Source of the DNA: Nitrospirota bacterium
Lineage (GTDB): Bacteria > Nitrospirota > Leptospirillia > Leptospirillales > Leptospirillaceae
Direction: 5' to 3'
DNA: 36,952 bases
Assembly (NCBI GenBank): GCA_021828525.1
Contig: JAJZGM010000002.1
Location: forward strand, 1 to 36,952
This document shows, in pieces, positions 18,292-28,362 of the stretch. Numbering within the stretch: position 1 is the first letter of the stretch; each line of letters begins with the position of its first letter. The notes beneath the pieces were generated by a model that saw nothing but the letters and a program-made list of their open reading frames with translations, did not search any database and was not told where the DNA came from. The position numbers and the translations under genes were made by a program.

Positions 18292-19599
18292 ATGGCAGGA
18301 AAAGACCGAAAGGATAAAAACAATGTCGGGGAAAATGGGGTCGCCTGTTCCTTTTGTGGAAAGAGCCGCGAGGACGTGCGACGCCTGATATCCGGCCCGG
18401 GTGTCTATATCTGTGATGAATGCATCGAGCAATGCTCCGCGATCATTTCCGAGTCCTGGGAGGAAGAGCAGGAAAAGGTTTCCGCTCCCAATCTCATGAA
18501 GCCTGCTGAAATCAAAAAAGCCCTCGACCAGTATATCATCGGCCAGAATCGGGCCAAGAAAATTCTGTCTGTGGCGGTCTACAATCATTACAAAAGGGCC
18601 CGTGCGAACAAGATTGCCGAAGAAGTCGAACTTCAGAAGGGCAATATCATCATGCTGGGTCCGACAGGAACGGGCAAGACGCTTCTCGCCCAGACCCTGG
18701 CCCGCATTCTCGATGTCCCCTTTGCTATTGCTGATGCCACAACTCTCACTGAGGCCGGCTATGTGGGAGAAGATGTTGAAAATATCATTCTGAAGCTTCT
18801 CCAGGCCGCCGACTATGATGTTGAGAAGGCCGAATGGGGGATTATCTACATCGATGAGATCGACAAGATAAGCCGAAAGTCCGAGAATCCCTCCATTACG
18901 AGGGATGTCTCGGGTGAAGGGGTGCAGCAGGCCCTTTTAAAGCTTGTCGAAGGGACGATTGCGAATGTCCCTCCCCAGGGAGGCCGGAAGCATCCTCACC
19001 AGGAGTTCATCCAGGTCGATACGACGAACATCCTCTTTATCTGTGGCGGAGCCTTTGTCGGTCTCGATTCGATCATCTCCCAGCGTCTTTCGAGGAAAAC
19101 CATGGGGTTTGGGGCGGAAACCTCCCCTGCCCAGGACAGGACCCTCTCCGGGAAGCTGCTGATGGAGGCCCGTCCGGATGACCTTTTGAAGTATGGAATC
19201 ATTCCCGAGTTTATTGGCCGTTTTCCGGTCATGGCCATTCTGGAGGATCTTGATGAGGCGGCCTTCCTTCAGATTCTGACGGAACCGAAAAATGCCCTTG
19301 TCAAACAGTTTGAAAAGCTGTTTGCCATCGAAAAAGTCAAGCTGCGATTTACGGAAGGGGCTCTCAAGGCTGTGGCCCACAAGGCCTTTACCCAGAAAAC
19401 AGGAGCTCGGGGCCTGCGTGCAATCCTTGAAGAGGTGATGCTTGACCTGATGTATGAAATCCCGTCTCTCCAGAATCTCTCGGAGGTCATCATCTCAGAG
19501 GCGACCATCAACGAACGCGAGGCGCCGACACTGATCTGGGGGGAGAAGAAAAAGGATGTTTCCGAACCGGAGAATAATCGTGGATCGCTTTCTGCATGA
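18292..19599 (+). CDS. clpX: ATP-dependent Clp protease ATP-binding subunit ClpX
   Basis: N-terminal zinc finger ([15 protein letters not shown]), [36 protein letters not shown]. Confidence 0.98.
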   Translation: MAGKDRKDKNNVGENGVACSFCGKSREDVRRLISGPGVYICDECIEQCSAIISESWEEEQEKVSAPNLMKPAEIKKALDQYIIGQNRAKKILSVAVYNHYKRARANKIAEEVELQKGNIIMLGPTGTGKTLLAQTLARILDVPFAIADATTLTEAGYVGEDVENIILKLLQAADYDVEKAEWGIIYIDEIDKISRKSENPSITRDVSGEGVQQALLKLVEGTIANVPPQGGRKHPHQEFIQVDTTNILFICGGAFVGLDSIISQRLSRKTMGFGAETSPAQDRTLSGKLLMEARPDDLLKYGIIPEFIGRFPVMAILEDLDEAAFLQILTEPKNALVKQFEKLFAIEKVKLRFTEGALKAVAHKAFTQKTGARGLRAILEEVMLDLMYEIPSLQNLSEVIISEATINEREAPTLIWGEKKKDVSEPENNRGSLSA

Positions 19600-19617
19600 A
19601 AGGTTAAAGATCCGTGG

Positions 19618-20241
19618 TTACTTCTTCGGAGAAGGGTTCTCTTTCGGCTGGATGGGGCGCTTCAACGTAAAAAGGATATCCGGGAAGGCCTGGGTATTCA
19701 GGGCCATGTGTGCAAACTTGACCACAAAGGATGTGGGACCCTGGACAAACCTGGGAAACAGAAGAATCCCCGTGCGCTCATATCCCGGGAACAGTCTGGC
19801 TGACGGAATGTAGGTCATGCTGATCAGTTTCCTTGCGATTCTGATCGGCTTGGCAGAGCCCAGGAAACCGTTTGAAACGGCGTCCTGGGCTTCGTCTGCA
19901 CTCAGGGCGCGTTCAACCTGTTTTGGCCCCCTTTCAAGAAAAAAATCCATCGGATCGAAGTCAAGGTAGCCGGTGCCATTGTTTTTGATCGTGACGAGAA
20001 AGGCATTGAATTCAGCGCTCACCAGGGAGTTGTAATAAGGGGATCCCTTGGGAATGAAGCTTATGCTGAAGGAAATGCCGTTTAGGGTCTGGCTCGGAGG
20101 AATGACGACATAATTCGTGTCGACGAGATGGAACCCCTTCAGGTAAAAAAGGCTCGTGGCTATCCTGTTACCGATGGAGACGAGGATGATGATAAGGATG
20201 GCAACGATCAGGACGAGGGTATAATTGATCTTGGGCTTCAA
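19618..20241 (-). CDS. Uncharacterised membrane-anchored protein
   Basis: MKPKINYTLVLIVAILIIILVSIGNRIA (one TM) plus beta-rich soluble domain; TTG start preceded by AGGAAGG on the minus strand. Confidence 0.65.
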   Translation of the reverse strand: MKPKINYTLVLIVAILIIILVSIGNRIATSLFYLKGFHLVDTNYVVIPPSQTLNGISFSISFIPKGSPYYNSLVSAEFNAFLVTIKNNGTGYLDFDPMDFFLERGPKQVERALSADEAQDAVSNGFLGSAKPIRIARKLISMTYIPSARLFPGYERTGILLFPRFVQGPTSFVVKFAHMALNTQAFPDILFTLKRPIQPKENPSPKK

Positions 20242-20268
20242 TAGAACAATCCTTCCTGTTAGAAAAAC

Positions 20269-21630
20269 GTGAAAAATTTTCTCAGATCGCTGGCCGCAGG
20301 GACCCTTTTCTCGGTCGGTATTTTTTCAATCTTCCTTCTGGCCGGTTGCGCTCATTCCGGCAGCATTCATCCTTTTCGCTCACAAAAAGGGCTTCTCGCC
20401 CCTGTCGGCAATCCGGACTTTCTCGTTCCCGACCCCGTCTCCCTTTCCCTTTATCTGGGAGATGTCTTCAATTCCAGGAGAGAGGGGGGGACGGTCCTTT
20501 ATGGTCATCGTCTGGAGGAAAAGCTCCACAAACTGATGGGAAGACAGGTTCTGGAAGTCTGCCAGACCCTTCCATGCTATGCCGACGCGGCCCGAAAACT
20601 GCACCTTAGTTTCATTCTATCCGCAACCATACGCAAGGATGATGAGCCTTCAAAATCGAGAGGAATCCTGACTCTGACGCGATGGTCAGTCGATCCGTTA
20701 TTTCCGGAAATGACAGTTCCCCTGGTCTTTTCACTTGCCAACGGGAGACCTTCCTATGAAAGGCTTGTCGACAGAGCCGTGTCCAGTATGATGATCCGTG
20801 TCGAGGCTCGCTCCGGGTCTAAGAGGAAGAGATCCAGTTCCGGCAAGGCCGCCAATCTAAGGCGTCTGGTTGCCGAAGGGAAAATTGATCAGGCACTGAG
20901 ACGGGCAGAGGCACTATTTCGCAGCCACTCAAACCATTCCCTGTCCCGGGAATTCTACTCGACATTGTACCGCCTTGAAATGAGTGCTGGCAAACCTGAA
21001 ATGGCCCATATTGTGGGCGAGGCAGCGATCAGAAACCATCATGCCTCGACAGGACTGATTCTGCAAATGGCCAGCGATGCGTTGAGGACCGGCCACTTGA
21101 ACAGGGAACGGAACATTCTCTATCAGGGCCTGACCCTCTACCCCGATAACCGGTTATTCTGGCAGCAGCTTGTTGTGGAATATATCCATAGAAAAGACTT
21201 TGCCCAAGCCTTCAGTGTCATTCGTATGTATGTCAAAAGGAATCCCCAGACTCAGGGCCATCCGCGCTTCCGTGGTGAGATCTATGCCTGTCTTGTGGGA
21301 TTGGGAAGAGGAGATGAGGCTGACCTCTGGTTTCGGCGCTATATCCTAAAGACCAGGATGGGTCTGGCCACGCCCAGGCCCTATCTGGCCCATGCCATGA
21401 TCAGTCGCGACTTGCAGAAGGGGGAATGGAGAGCCGCAGAGGAAAAGGCCCGGGGTCTCATCGCCATGGGGGTTCATTCAACCAGTCTGTACACCGACTG
21501 GATGACAGCCCTGGGAGCCAGCAATAATCCTATCGGGGAAGCCCGCGTGGCAAGGGAGGCCATCTCTAAAGGGTTCGCCTCCCGTTGGATTCGGGATCAG
21601 CTTGCCTATCTCGAGCAAAAGGGGTACTGA
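20269..21630 (+). CDS. Putative lipoprotein with TPR-like repeats
   Basis: Signal peptide with lipobox LLAGC; helical repeat-like C-terminal half (KIDQALRRAEALFRSHS..., RNILYQGLTLYPDNRLFWQQLVVEY...). Confidence 0.7.
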   Translation: MKNFLRSLAAGTLFSVGIFSIFLLAGCAHSGSIHPFRSQKGLLAPVGNPDFLVPDPVSLSLYLGDVFNSRREGGTVLYGHRLEEKLHKLMGRQVLEVCQTLPCYADAARKLHLSFILSATIRKDDEPSKSRGILTLTRWSVDPLFPEMTVPLVFSLANGRPSYERLVDRAVSSMMIRVEARSGSKRKRSSSGKAANLRRLVAEGKIDQALRRAEALFRSHSNHSLSREFYSTLYRLEMSAGKPEMAHIVGEAAIRNHHASTGLILQMASDALRTGHLNRERNILYQGLTLYPDNRLFWQQLVVEYIHRKDFAQAFSVIRMYVKRNPQTQGHPRFRGEIYACLVGLGRGDEADLWFRRYILKTRMGLATPRPYLAHAMISRDLQKGEWRAAEEKARGLIAMGVHSTSLYTDWMTALGASNNPIGEARVAREAISKGFASRWIRDQLAYLEQKGY

Positions 21631-21636
21631 TTTCCA

Positions 21637-22191
21637 TTGACAATTCCAAATATTTTATCAGTCTTGAGGATTCTTCTGGCCCCGGTCTTTTTCGGCCTGG
21701 TGGCCTACAGGAACATGACATGGGCCTTTTGGGTCTTCTTTGCAGGCGGTCTGACAGACAGCCTGGATGGTCTTCTGGCCCGATTGCTGGATCAAAAAAC
21801 CAACCTTGGAAAAACGCTGGATCCTGTGGCCGACAAGGTGTTCCTGTCATCCTCGGCCCTATGTCTTGGATGGTATGGAATCATTCCACGTTGGGTGGTC
21901 ATAGTCTTTGTGACACGGGATATTCTCCTTGTCTCCGGAGTTGTTCTGTTAAAGCTTGTCGATAGTCCCATTCCTGTCGAACCCCACCTTCTCGGGAAGA
22001 CGACGACAGGGTTTCAGGTGTTTTATATCGGGTTTGTCGTCATGCATATTGCGGGTGTGAAATTCAGTGCTCTTATTTTTCCATTGCAGGTCGGATCCGT
22101 GATATTTTCTTTCGTATCTGGTGGATATTATATTTTTCGTGGGCTTTCCTGGGTCCAGAAGGAAAAAAATGGAAGCAATCGAAGCGCATGA
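21637..22191 (+). CDS. pgsA: CDP-diacylglycerol--glycerol-3-phosphate 3-phosphatidyltransferase
   Basis: IPNILSVLRILLAPVFF; CDP-alcohol phosphotransferase motif DGLLARLLDQKTNLGKTLDPVADK; TTG start. Confidence 0.9.
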   Translation: MTIPNILSVLRILLAPVFFGLVAYRNMTWAFWVFFAGGLTDSLDGLLARLLDQKTNLGKTLDPVADKVFLSSSALCLGWYGIIPRWVVIVFVTRDILLVSGVVLLKLVDSPIPVEPHLLGKTTTGFQVFYIGFVVMHIAGVKFSALIFPLQVGSVIFSFVSGGYYIFRGLSWVQKEKNGSNRSA

Positions 22192-23551
22192 TCAAGCGAA
22201 TGACACCAAGGTCTCTTCCGGCCTTTTGATCAAGGAGGTCTTCCCCGGGAGCCCGGCCATGGAGGCGGGGATCGAAGTGGGAGATCGCCTTGTCTCCATT
22301 AATGGATTTGTTCTCAGGGACCTGATTGATCTCGAGTTTTGTCAGTCCGACTCCGAAATATTGCTGGAATACAGAAGCCGGGGGCAGCGCCATCACGTCG
22401 AAATAGAAAAGGATCCCGATACATCTCTCGGGATCGTCGTTGACCCGCCTCCCATTCGTCGCTGTCCCAATGACTGTGCCTTCTGCTTTGTCGACCAGAT
22501 GCCGGAAGGGGCGAGAAAATCCCTTTATATTCGCGACGAAGACTATCGCTACAGCTTTCTGTACGGGAATTTCATCACGCTGACCAATCTCTCCGAGAAG
22601 GATTTCCTGAGAATCCTGGAGCAACGTCTGTCCCCCCTTTATATTTCCGTTCATGCAACGCCGTTGGATATCCGCCGCAAAATACTCAAGAACGAAAAGG
22701 CCCCGGACATACGACCACTCCTCAGGCGTCTTTCTGACGGGGGGATTACCCTGCATACCCAGATCGTCCTGACTCCCGGCATAAACGATAAGGAAGTTCT
22801 TGAAAGGACCTGGAGCGACCTATTGGAACTCTACCCGGGGGTTGGATCCCTGGCCGTTGTTCCTGTGGGCCTGACCGCCCACAGGGAGGGATTGCCCGAT
22901 CTTCCGATGATCGACAAGATTTATGCGTCGAGGATGCTGAAAGTCCTTGCGTCCCTGCAAAAGGCCTCCATGGAGAAAATCGGGGATCCCTTCATATTTC
23001 CAGCGGATGAGTGGTACGTCCTTGCTGGCCGCTCTTTCCCATCGCTTTCGCGCTATGGATCATTACCCCAGCTGGGAAACGGGGTCGGACTTGTCCCACT
23101 CTTTCAGCGCCAATGGAAAAAGGGAATCAGGGCCCTTCGTTATCCTCCTCCAGATCGCCTGGTCCTTGTGACCGGGATGGCATTTTCCCCGTATCTTCGG
23201 GAGCTGACCTCCCTCTTTGAGAAGTCCTGGAAAACGGAAAATGAAGGAGTGACGGTCCTTCCGGTGCTCAACAGGTATCTGGGTCCGAGCGTGACGGTGG
23301 CCGGTCTTCTGTCATCGCGTGATATCATTGCGGCTGTTCAGGCCAACCGTCTACCGGAAGGATCCTGTCTTTGCATTCCGGATATTTGTCTTCGGGAAGG
23401 AACGGATATTCTGATCGACGACGGGTCCATTGCGGAGATCGCCAGCCGGACCGGATTGAAAACTGTCGCTGTTCCCTCTTCGGCCCGGGAATTCGTGCAC
23501 TGGATGCGTGAAATTTCAGGAGAGGGGACCCTAAAGGAGGCTTCAGCCTGA
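22169..23551 (+). CDS. DUF512 family radical SAM protein with PDZ-like N-terminus
   Basis: PDZ-like VFPGSPAMEAGIEVGDRLVSINGF; CPNDCAFCFVDQMPEGARKSLYIRDEDYRYSFLYGNFITLTNL; ATG 22169. Confidence 0.88.
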   Translation: MEAIEAHDQANDTKVSSGLLIKEVFPGSPAMEAGIEVGDRLVSINGFVLRDLIDLEFCQSDSEILLEYRSRGQRHHVEIEKDPDTSLGIVVDPPPIRRCPNDCAFCFVDQMPEGARKSLYIRDEDYRYSFLYGNFITLTNLSEKDFLRILEQRLSPLYISVHATPLDIRRKILKNEKAPDIRPLLRRLSDGGITLHTQIVLTPGINDKEVLERTWSDLLELYPGVGSLAVVPVGLTAHREGLPDLPMIDKIYASRMLKVLASLQKASMEKIGDPFIFPADEWYVLAGRSFPSLSRYGSLPQLGNGVGLVPLFQRQWKKGIRALRYPPPDRLVLVTGMAFSPYLRELTSLFEKSWKTENEGVTVLPVLNRYLGPSVTVAGLLSSRDIIAAVQANRLPEGSCLCIPDICLREGTDILIDDGSIAEIASRTGLKTVAVPSSAREFVHWMREISGEGTLKEASA

Positions 23552-24459
23552 TGGCGACAAATACTTTGTACCTTCGAACTCCGGCTAAGATCAATCTGTC
23601 CCTTGTGGTCTTGGGAAAGCGACCCGACGGTTATCACGAACTCCTGACCGAGATGGTCATGATCGATCTATATGATGACCTGCTCCTTGAGAGAACCACC
23701 GATCCGGGACTCCATCTTTGCCTTTCCGGGAGACCTGTTGACGGGGACTTGGCCAGTAACCTTGTCCTCAAGGCCCTGTCTCTTTTGTGGGAGGCTGTGA
23801 AGAAAAAAGGTCTGAACCCGTCAGGGGGATTTGCCGCAGAGCTTACCAAGAGGATCCCTGTGGGGGCCGGTCTGGGAGGAGGCTCCTCCAATGCTGCGAT
23901 TTCTTTATGGGGAGCTAACAGGCTTCTGGGGAATCCACTTTCTGTTGACGAATTAAGAGAAATTGGGCGCGGTCTTGGGTCCGATGTTCCCTTTTTCCTG
24001 GGATCGCCAAGAGCAATGGGAGTCGGACGGGGCGATCTCCTGATTCCCCTCCCTCCCCCTGAACCCATGGTCATCCTTCTCTGGAATCCGGAAATCCCCT
24101 TGTCGACGCCCTCTGTTTACAAGGCCATCGATCCATCCTCCCTAGAGTTCAGGGGGACGGTCGAATTGACAGAAAAAGAGCGTTCTAATAGAATTGGTAG
24201 TCTTTTGAAATTTGGCAATCTTGTTAATAGCCTTGAGAAACCGGCAATCGGACTTTGTCCCCAAATTGGCAAGGGAATAGAATTTCTTGAGAAAATCAGG
24301 CCAGGGAATGTCCGGATGACCGGGTCGGGTCCAACGGTCTTTGCCAGATTCCCTGGGCGAGAACATGCTCTCGACGTGTCAAGGGAAATGAAGGCCGAAC
24401 TGGGGGGATGGGCAGGAGTGTTCAATCTCCTTGTGGAGGCCCCTGTCCCCGGAATGTGA
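23551..24459 (+). CDS. ispE: 4-diphosphocytidyl-2-C-methyl-D-erythritol kinase
   Basis: TPAKINLSLVVLGKRPDGYHEL, IPVGAGLGGGSSNAAISLWGANRL, VRMTGSGPTVFARF. Confidence 0.95.
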   Translation: MATNTLYLRTPAKINLSLVVLGKRPDGYHELLTEMVMIDLYDDLLLERTTDPGLHLCLSGRPVDGDLASNLVLKALSLLWEAVKKKGLNPSGGFAAELTKRIPVGAGLGGGSSNAAISLWGANRLLGNPLSVDELREIGRGLGSDVPFFLGSPRAMGVGRGDLLIPLPPPEPMVILLWNPEIPLSTPSVYKAIDPSSLEFRGTVELTEKERSNRIGSLLKFGNLVNSLEKPAIGLCPQIGKGIEFLEKIRPGNVRMTGSGPTVFARFPGREHALDVSREMKAELGGWAGVFNLLVEAPVPGM

Positions 24460-24507
24460 GCCTTTTTCAATGCGAGAGATCGTAATATGTTTTTTTGAAA
24501 GACTTCT

Positions 24508-24582
24508 TGGGGCGTCGACAAGCGGCAAGTCACGAGATTTTGGATCTCGCATTCCCAGGTTCGAATCCTGGCGCCCCAGCCA
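24508..24582 (+). tRNA. tRNA-Gln (anticodon TTG)
   Basis: Acceptor TGGGGCG/CGCCCCA, anticodon arm CGAGA-TTTTGGA-TCTCG, T arm CCAGG-TTCGAAT-CCTGG, encoded CCA. Confidence 0.95.
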
Positions 24583-24682
24583 GCTTGTAGATCAGTCGCA
24601 TGGTCTTGGTATTCGCGGAATGTTTGCTGTCATGGCGGTTAGGGGAAGATAATTCCGCTTGCTGAGGAGGCTCGATACGGTC

Positions 24683-25621
24683 GTGAGGGAAATCAAGATA
24701 TTTTCTGGAAACGCCAATATCGCCTTGGCGCAGGAGATTGTTTCTTACCTTAAGGCTCCTTTGGGAGTCGCAACCGTTGGGGCATTTTCCGACGGCGAGG
24801 TTCGGGTAAGGATTGATGAAAATGTTCGGGGAAACGATGTCTTCCTGATCCAGTCCCTTTCGCATCCTGTCAATACGCACCTGATGGAGCTCCTGGTCAT
24901 GATTGATGCTGTCAAAAGGGCTTCGGCGCAGAGGATTACCGCTGTTATCCCTTATTATGCCTATGCGCGCCAGGACAGGAAGGATCAGCCACGGGTTCCG
25001 ATCACCGCCAAGCTAGTCGCGGACCTGATCACCACTGCGGGTGCCTCCCGCATTCTGACCCTGGATCTACATACCGGGCAGCTGCAGGGATTTTTCAATA
25101 TTCCGGTCGACCACCTTCACGGGACCCCGGTGCTGATCGAACCGTTGAAAAAGATGTCCGGCGAAAACCTCGTCCTGGTTTCTCCCGATGCAGGGGGAGT
25201 TGAAAGGACAAGAGTCTTTGCCAAGCGTCTTCAGGCTCCCCTCGCCATTATCGACAAGAGACGGGAAGGTCCAAATCAGTCTCAGGTGATGAATATCATC
25301 GGGGATGTGGCAGGGAAGACTGCCGTCATCCTGGATGATATGATCGATACGGCGGGAACGATTACACAAGGAGCCCAGGCTGCTCTCGATGCCGGAGCCA
25401 AACGGGTTGTGGCCGTGGCCACCCATCCGGTTCTTTCAGGAATGGCCCTTGAACGGCTGAACAAATCGGTGATAGATGAGGTCATTGTGACGAATTCCAT
25501 TCCCATGGGCGGGAAGGATGAGGTCTGTCGCAAGCTACGGGTCTATTCGATCGCCCCCCTCCTGGGGGAGGCGATCAAGAGAATTCACGAAGATGATTCT
25601 GTGAGTTCATTGTTCATCTGA
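24683..25621 (+). CDS. prs: Ribose-phosphate pyrophosphokinase
   Basis: IKIFSGNANIALAQEI, FSDGEVRVRIDENVRG, YYAYARQDRKDQPR, LDLHTGQLQGFF, VSPDAGGVERTR, VILDDMIDTAGTI; GTG 24683 preceded by GAGGAGG, versus ORF start 24659. Confidence 0.96.
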   Translation: MREIKIFSGNANIALAQEIVSYLKAPLGVATVGAFSDGEVRVRIDENVRGNDVFLIQSLSHPVNTHLMELLVMIDAVKRASAQRITAVIPYYAYARQDRKDQPRVPITAKLVADLITTAGASRILTLDLHTGQLQGFFNIPVDHLHGTPVLIEPLKKMSGENLVLVSPDAGGVERTRVFAKRLQAPLAIIDKRREGPNQSQVMNIIGDVAGKTAVILDDMIDTAGTITQGAQAALDAGAKRVVAVATHPVLSGMALERLNKSVIDEVIVTNSIPMGGKDEVCRKLRVYSIAPLLGEAIKRIHEDDSVSSLFI

Positions 25622-25676
25622 GATCTGTCGGAATCATCTGCCTGCGCATCCGGGGGCAGCATAAAAGGAGGAAGAT

Positions 25677-26252
25677 GTGGATCACAGCAATCTGAAGGTC
25701 ATGGTCAGGGAAAAGAACGGAAAGGGAGTGGCAAGGTCGCTTCGGCGAACCGGCCATGTTCCGGCGGTCGTCTATGGAGGGGGAAAATCAAAGTCCCTTT
25801 CAGTCTCGTTGAAGGATGTGGAAAAGGCCCTGCATACACATGCGGGAAGAAACGGCCTTTTCGACCTCGAGATCAATGACGGAAAGAATGTCCATAAAGC
25901 CTTGACCCTTGTCCGGGATATCCAGAGGGATCCTATCACCGGAAAAATCCTTCACCTGGATTTTTTTGAAGTGTCCGAAAAGGCCAAGGTCAGGAATCGG
26001 GTTCCCCTTGAAGTCGTGGGTGATATTCCTGCTGGGGTCAAAAAGGGGGGGATCCTGGACTTTGTGATCAGGGAGCTGCATGTCGAATGTCTTTCCTTTC
26101 AGATGCCGGACCATATCAAGGTGGATGTCTCCGGTCTCGACATCAACCAGACACTTCACGTGAAGGACATCGTCCTTCCACCAGGCGTGGCTGTCCTTGA
26201 CGACGGAAACTCCGTGGCCATCCATGTCATTCCGCCAAAGGCCGAGGCCTAA
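25677..26252 (+). CDS. rplY: 50S ribosomal protein L25 (CTC type)
   Basis: GKGVARSLRRTGHVPAVVYGGGKSKSLSVSL, LHLDFFEVS, VPLEVVGDIPAGVKKGGILDFVIRELHVECL; GTG start, next to prs and pth. Confidence 0.93.
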   Translation: MDHSNLKVMVREKNGKGVARSLRRTGHVPAVVYGGGKSKSLSVSLKDVEKALHTHAGRNGLFDLEINDGKNVHKALTLVRDIQRDPITGKILHLDFFEVSEKAKVRNRVPLEVVGDIPAGVKKGGILDFVIRELHVECLSFQMPDHIKVDVSGLDINQTLHVKDIVLPPGVAVLDDGNSVAIHVIPPKAEA

Positions 26253-26302
26253 TCGGATTGACCGGTACAGGAATGGCCTGACGGGGCGGCGGAGGGGGGG
26301 GT

Positions 26303-26848
26303 TTGTCTTTTGTCATCATAGGGCTGGGAAATCCCGGACCGGAGTATGACGGGACCCGCCACAACGTCGGAAAGATGCTCCTGGACTTCTTTTCGGAAAA
26401 ATACGGCATTCCCCTGGGGAAAAAACAGGGAAACATTATTTATGGGGAAGGCGTATGGCGCGGCCATCGTCTTTTGCTTGTTTTTCCGGTGACATTCATG
26501 AATCTGAGCGGGAAAGTCGTCCCCTGGCTTAGGTTGAAGGGGGCGGAAGATCCTTCGCAATGGCTTCTCCTCCATGATGATCTGGACACTCCTTTCGGAG
26601 TGGTCCGTTTCCGTGAGAAGGGAGGATCCGGCGGACAGCGAGGCGTCGAGTCCATCCTTGGTGTCGCCGGCTCGAAGGAAATTTCAAGGATCAAGGTCGG
26701 GATCGGACGACCCGCTTTTGTGGGAGCCGATATCAGCGATTATGTTCTTTCTCGGTTTTCAAAAGAGGAGAAAGAAAGGCTTCCGACCCTTTTTGAGAAT
26801 GCCCTTGCCCTGACGGAAAAATGGCTGTTGGCAAGGTCTCGGCATTGA
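26303..26848 (+). CDS. pth: Peptidyl-tRNA hydrolase
   Basis: VIIGLGNPGPEYDGTRHNVGKMLLDFF, TFMNLSGKVV, LLLHDDLDTPFGVVRFREKGGSGGQRGVESI. Confidence 0.96.
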   Translation: MSFVIIGLGNPGPEYDGTRHNVGKMLLDFFSEKYGIPLGKKQGNIIYGEGVWRGHRLLLVFPVTFMNLSGKVVPWLRLKGAEDPSQWLLLHDDLDTPFGVVRFREKGGSGGQRGVESILGVAGSKEISRIKVGIGRPAFVGADISDYVLSRFSKEEKERLPTLFENALALTEKWLLARSRH

Positions 26849-26861
26849 CGGGGATGGTTGA

Positions 26862-27956
26862 TTGGGTCTTTCCTGCGGTATAGTGGGGTTGCCGAATGTG
26901 GGGAAGTCGACGCTCTTCAATGCGTTGACGGCCGCAACGGTTCCGGTGGCCAACTATCCTTTTTGTACAATTGATCCTCATTCGGGTATCGTTCCTGTTC
27001 CGGACAAGCGCCTGGACAGGCTTGCCGAGCTGTACAGACCTAAAAAGGTGACTCCTGCCACGGTGGAGTTTGTCGATATTGCGGGTCTGGTAAAGGGGGC
27101 AAGCCAAGGGGAAGGGCTGGGGAACCAGTTCCTGGGACACATAAGGTCCGTGGATCTGATCGTCCATGTGCTCAGGGGGTTTCAGGACGGTGAGATTACC
27201 CACGTCCATGGAGAGGTCAATCCCGTTTCGGATCTTGAAGTCATCGAAACCGAACTTCTCCTGGCGGATCTTGCCTCGTTGACCACCCGTCTTCCGAAAT
27301 TTGAAAAACAGTGGAAAACGGGGGGTAAGGAGGCCGAGGCCCAGAAAAGTCTTTTTTCCCTGATCTTGGAAGGACTTGAGAGCGGACGTCCGGCCAGGGA
27401 AATCTCTTCGGACTCCCTTGGCGATTCGTTCCGGCGGAGCCTCGGACTTCTGACCGACAAACCTGCGTTGTATGTGGCGAACGTCTCCGAGTCCGAAATT
27501 CATTCTCCATCCCCTCGGATTGAATCTCTGGAAAGGATTGTTGCGGAGAGGGGGGGAGCGCTCATTCCCATTTGCGCAAAATGGGAAGCCGAGATCGCTG
27601 AACTTCCGGCCTCTGAAAGAGCCGTTTTTCTCAAGGAACTTGGACTTGAGCGGTCCGGACTGGATCGCCTGGCCTTCGAGGGATACCGCTCCCTTGGTTT
27701 GGTGACCTTTCTGACAGCCGGAGAGATGGAAGTTCGTGCCTGGCCCGTCCTGAAAGGCACTTCCGCGCCGAGGGCCGCATCGGAAATCCATTCCGATATT
27801 GAAAGAGGGTTCATTCGGGCCGAGGTCATGCGTTATGAGGATCTCGACCGGCTTGGCTCTGAAAAGCTAGTCAAGGAGAAGGGGCTCCTTCGCCTTGAGG
27901 GCAAGGAGTATGTCATTCAGGACGGAGATGTCGTGTATTTCCGTTTTCATGTCTAG
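26862..27956 (+). CDS. ychF: Redox-regulated ATPase YchF (Obg-related GTPase family)
   Basis: CGIVGLPNVGKSTLFNALT, NYPFCTIDPHSGIVPVPD, EFVDIAGLVKGASQGEGLGNQFLGHI, VMRYEDL, YVIQDGDVVYFRF. Confidence 0.97.
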   Translation: MGLSCGIVGLPNVGKSTLFNALTAATVPVANYPFCTIDPHSGIVPVPDKRLDRLAELYRPKKVTPATVEFVDIAGLVKGASQGEGLGNQFLGHIRSVDLIVHVLRGFQDGEITHVHGEVNPVSDLEVIETELLLADLASLTTRLPKFEKQWKTGGKEAEAQKSLFSLILEGLESGRPAREISSDSLGDSFRRSLGLLTDKPALYVANVSESEIHSPSPRIESLERIVAERGGALIPICAKWEAEIAELPASERAVFLKELGLERSGLDRLAFEGYRSLGLVTFLTAGEMEVRAWPVLKGTSAPRAASEIHSDIERGFIRAEVMRYEDLDRLGSEKLVKEKGLLRLEGKEYVIQDGDVVYFRFHV

Positions 27957-27978
27957 ATGAATCGAGAGGTGGGTGCCA

Positions 27979-28362
27979 ATGAATTTCTATGAATGTGTTC
28001 TGTTGCTGAAACCAACCCTTTCGGAAGAGGAATCCTCCTCCGTTGTGGGGAAATTCGAAAAAATCGTCGTGGAGAGGAACGGAACCGTCCATGCGGTTCA
28101 ACATCTTGGAAAAAAGAAACTGGCTTATGAGCTGAAGAAAGAACGGAAGGCCGAGTATGTTATCCTATACATCGAATTGCCGAATGCCTCCGACGAGCTT
28201 GAGCTCGAACGCTCGGCCCGTCTTGATGAAAGGGTGCTCAAGAGCATGATCCTCAAACGGAAAAAACTTGTCATTCCCCAGACAGAGGGGCCTTCCGAAC
28301 AGGCGACGGGGGCTGAATCTTCCTCAGAGGGTGTTTCTGAGGTTGAAGGAGCAGCAATTTGA
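27979..28362 (+). CDS. rpsF: 30S ribosomal protein S6
   Basis: MNFYECVLLLKPTLSEEE, HLGKKKLAYELKKERKAEYVILYIELP; followed by ssb and rpsR. Alternative GTG 27973. Confidence 0.95.
   Translation: MNFYECVLLLKPTLSEEESSSVVGKFEKIVVERNGTVHAVQHLGKKKLAYELKKERKAEYVILYIELPNASDELELERSARLDERVLKSMILKRKKLVIPQTEGPSEQATGAESSSEGVSEVEGAAI

Noticed and set aside
26733-27791. 352-aa minus-strand ORF opposite ychF
   Set aside because: Low-complexity composition and no family features; ychF on the + strand is unambiguous.
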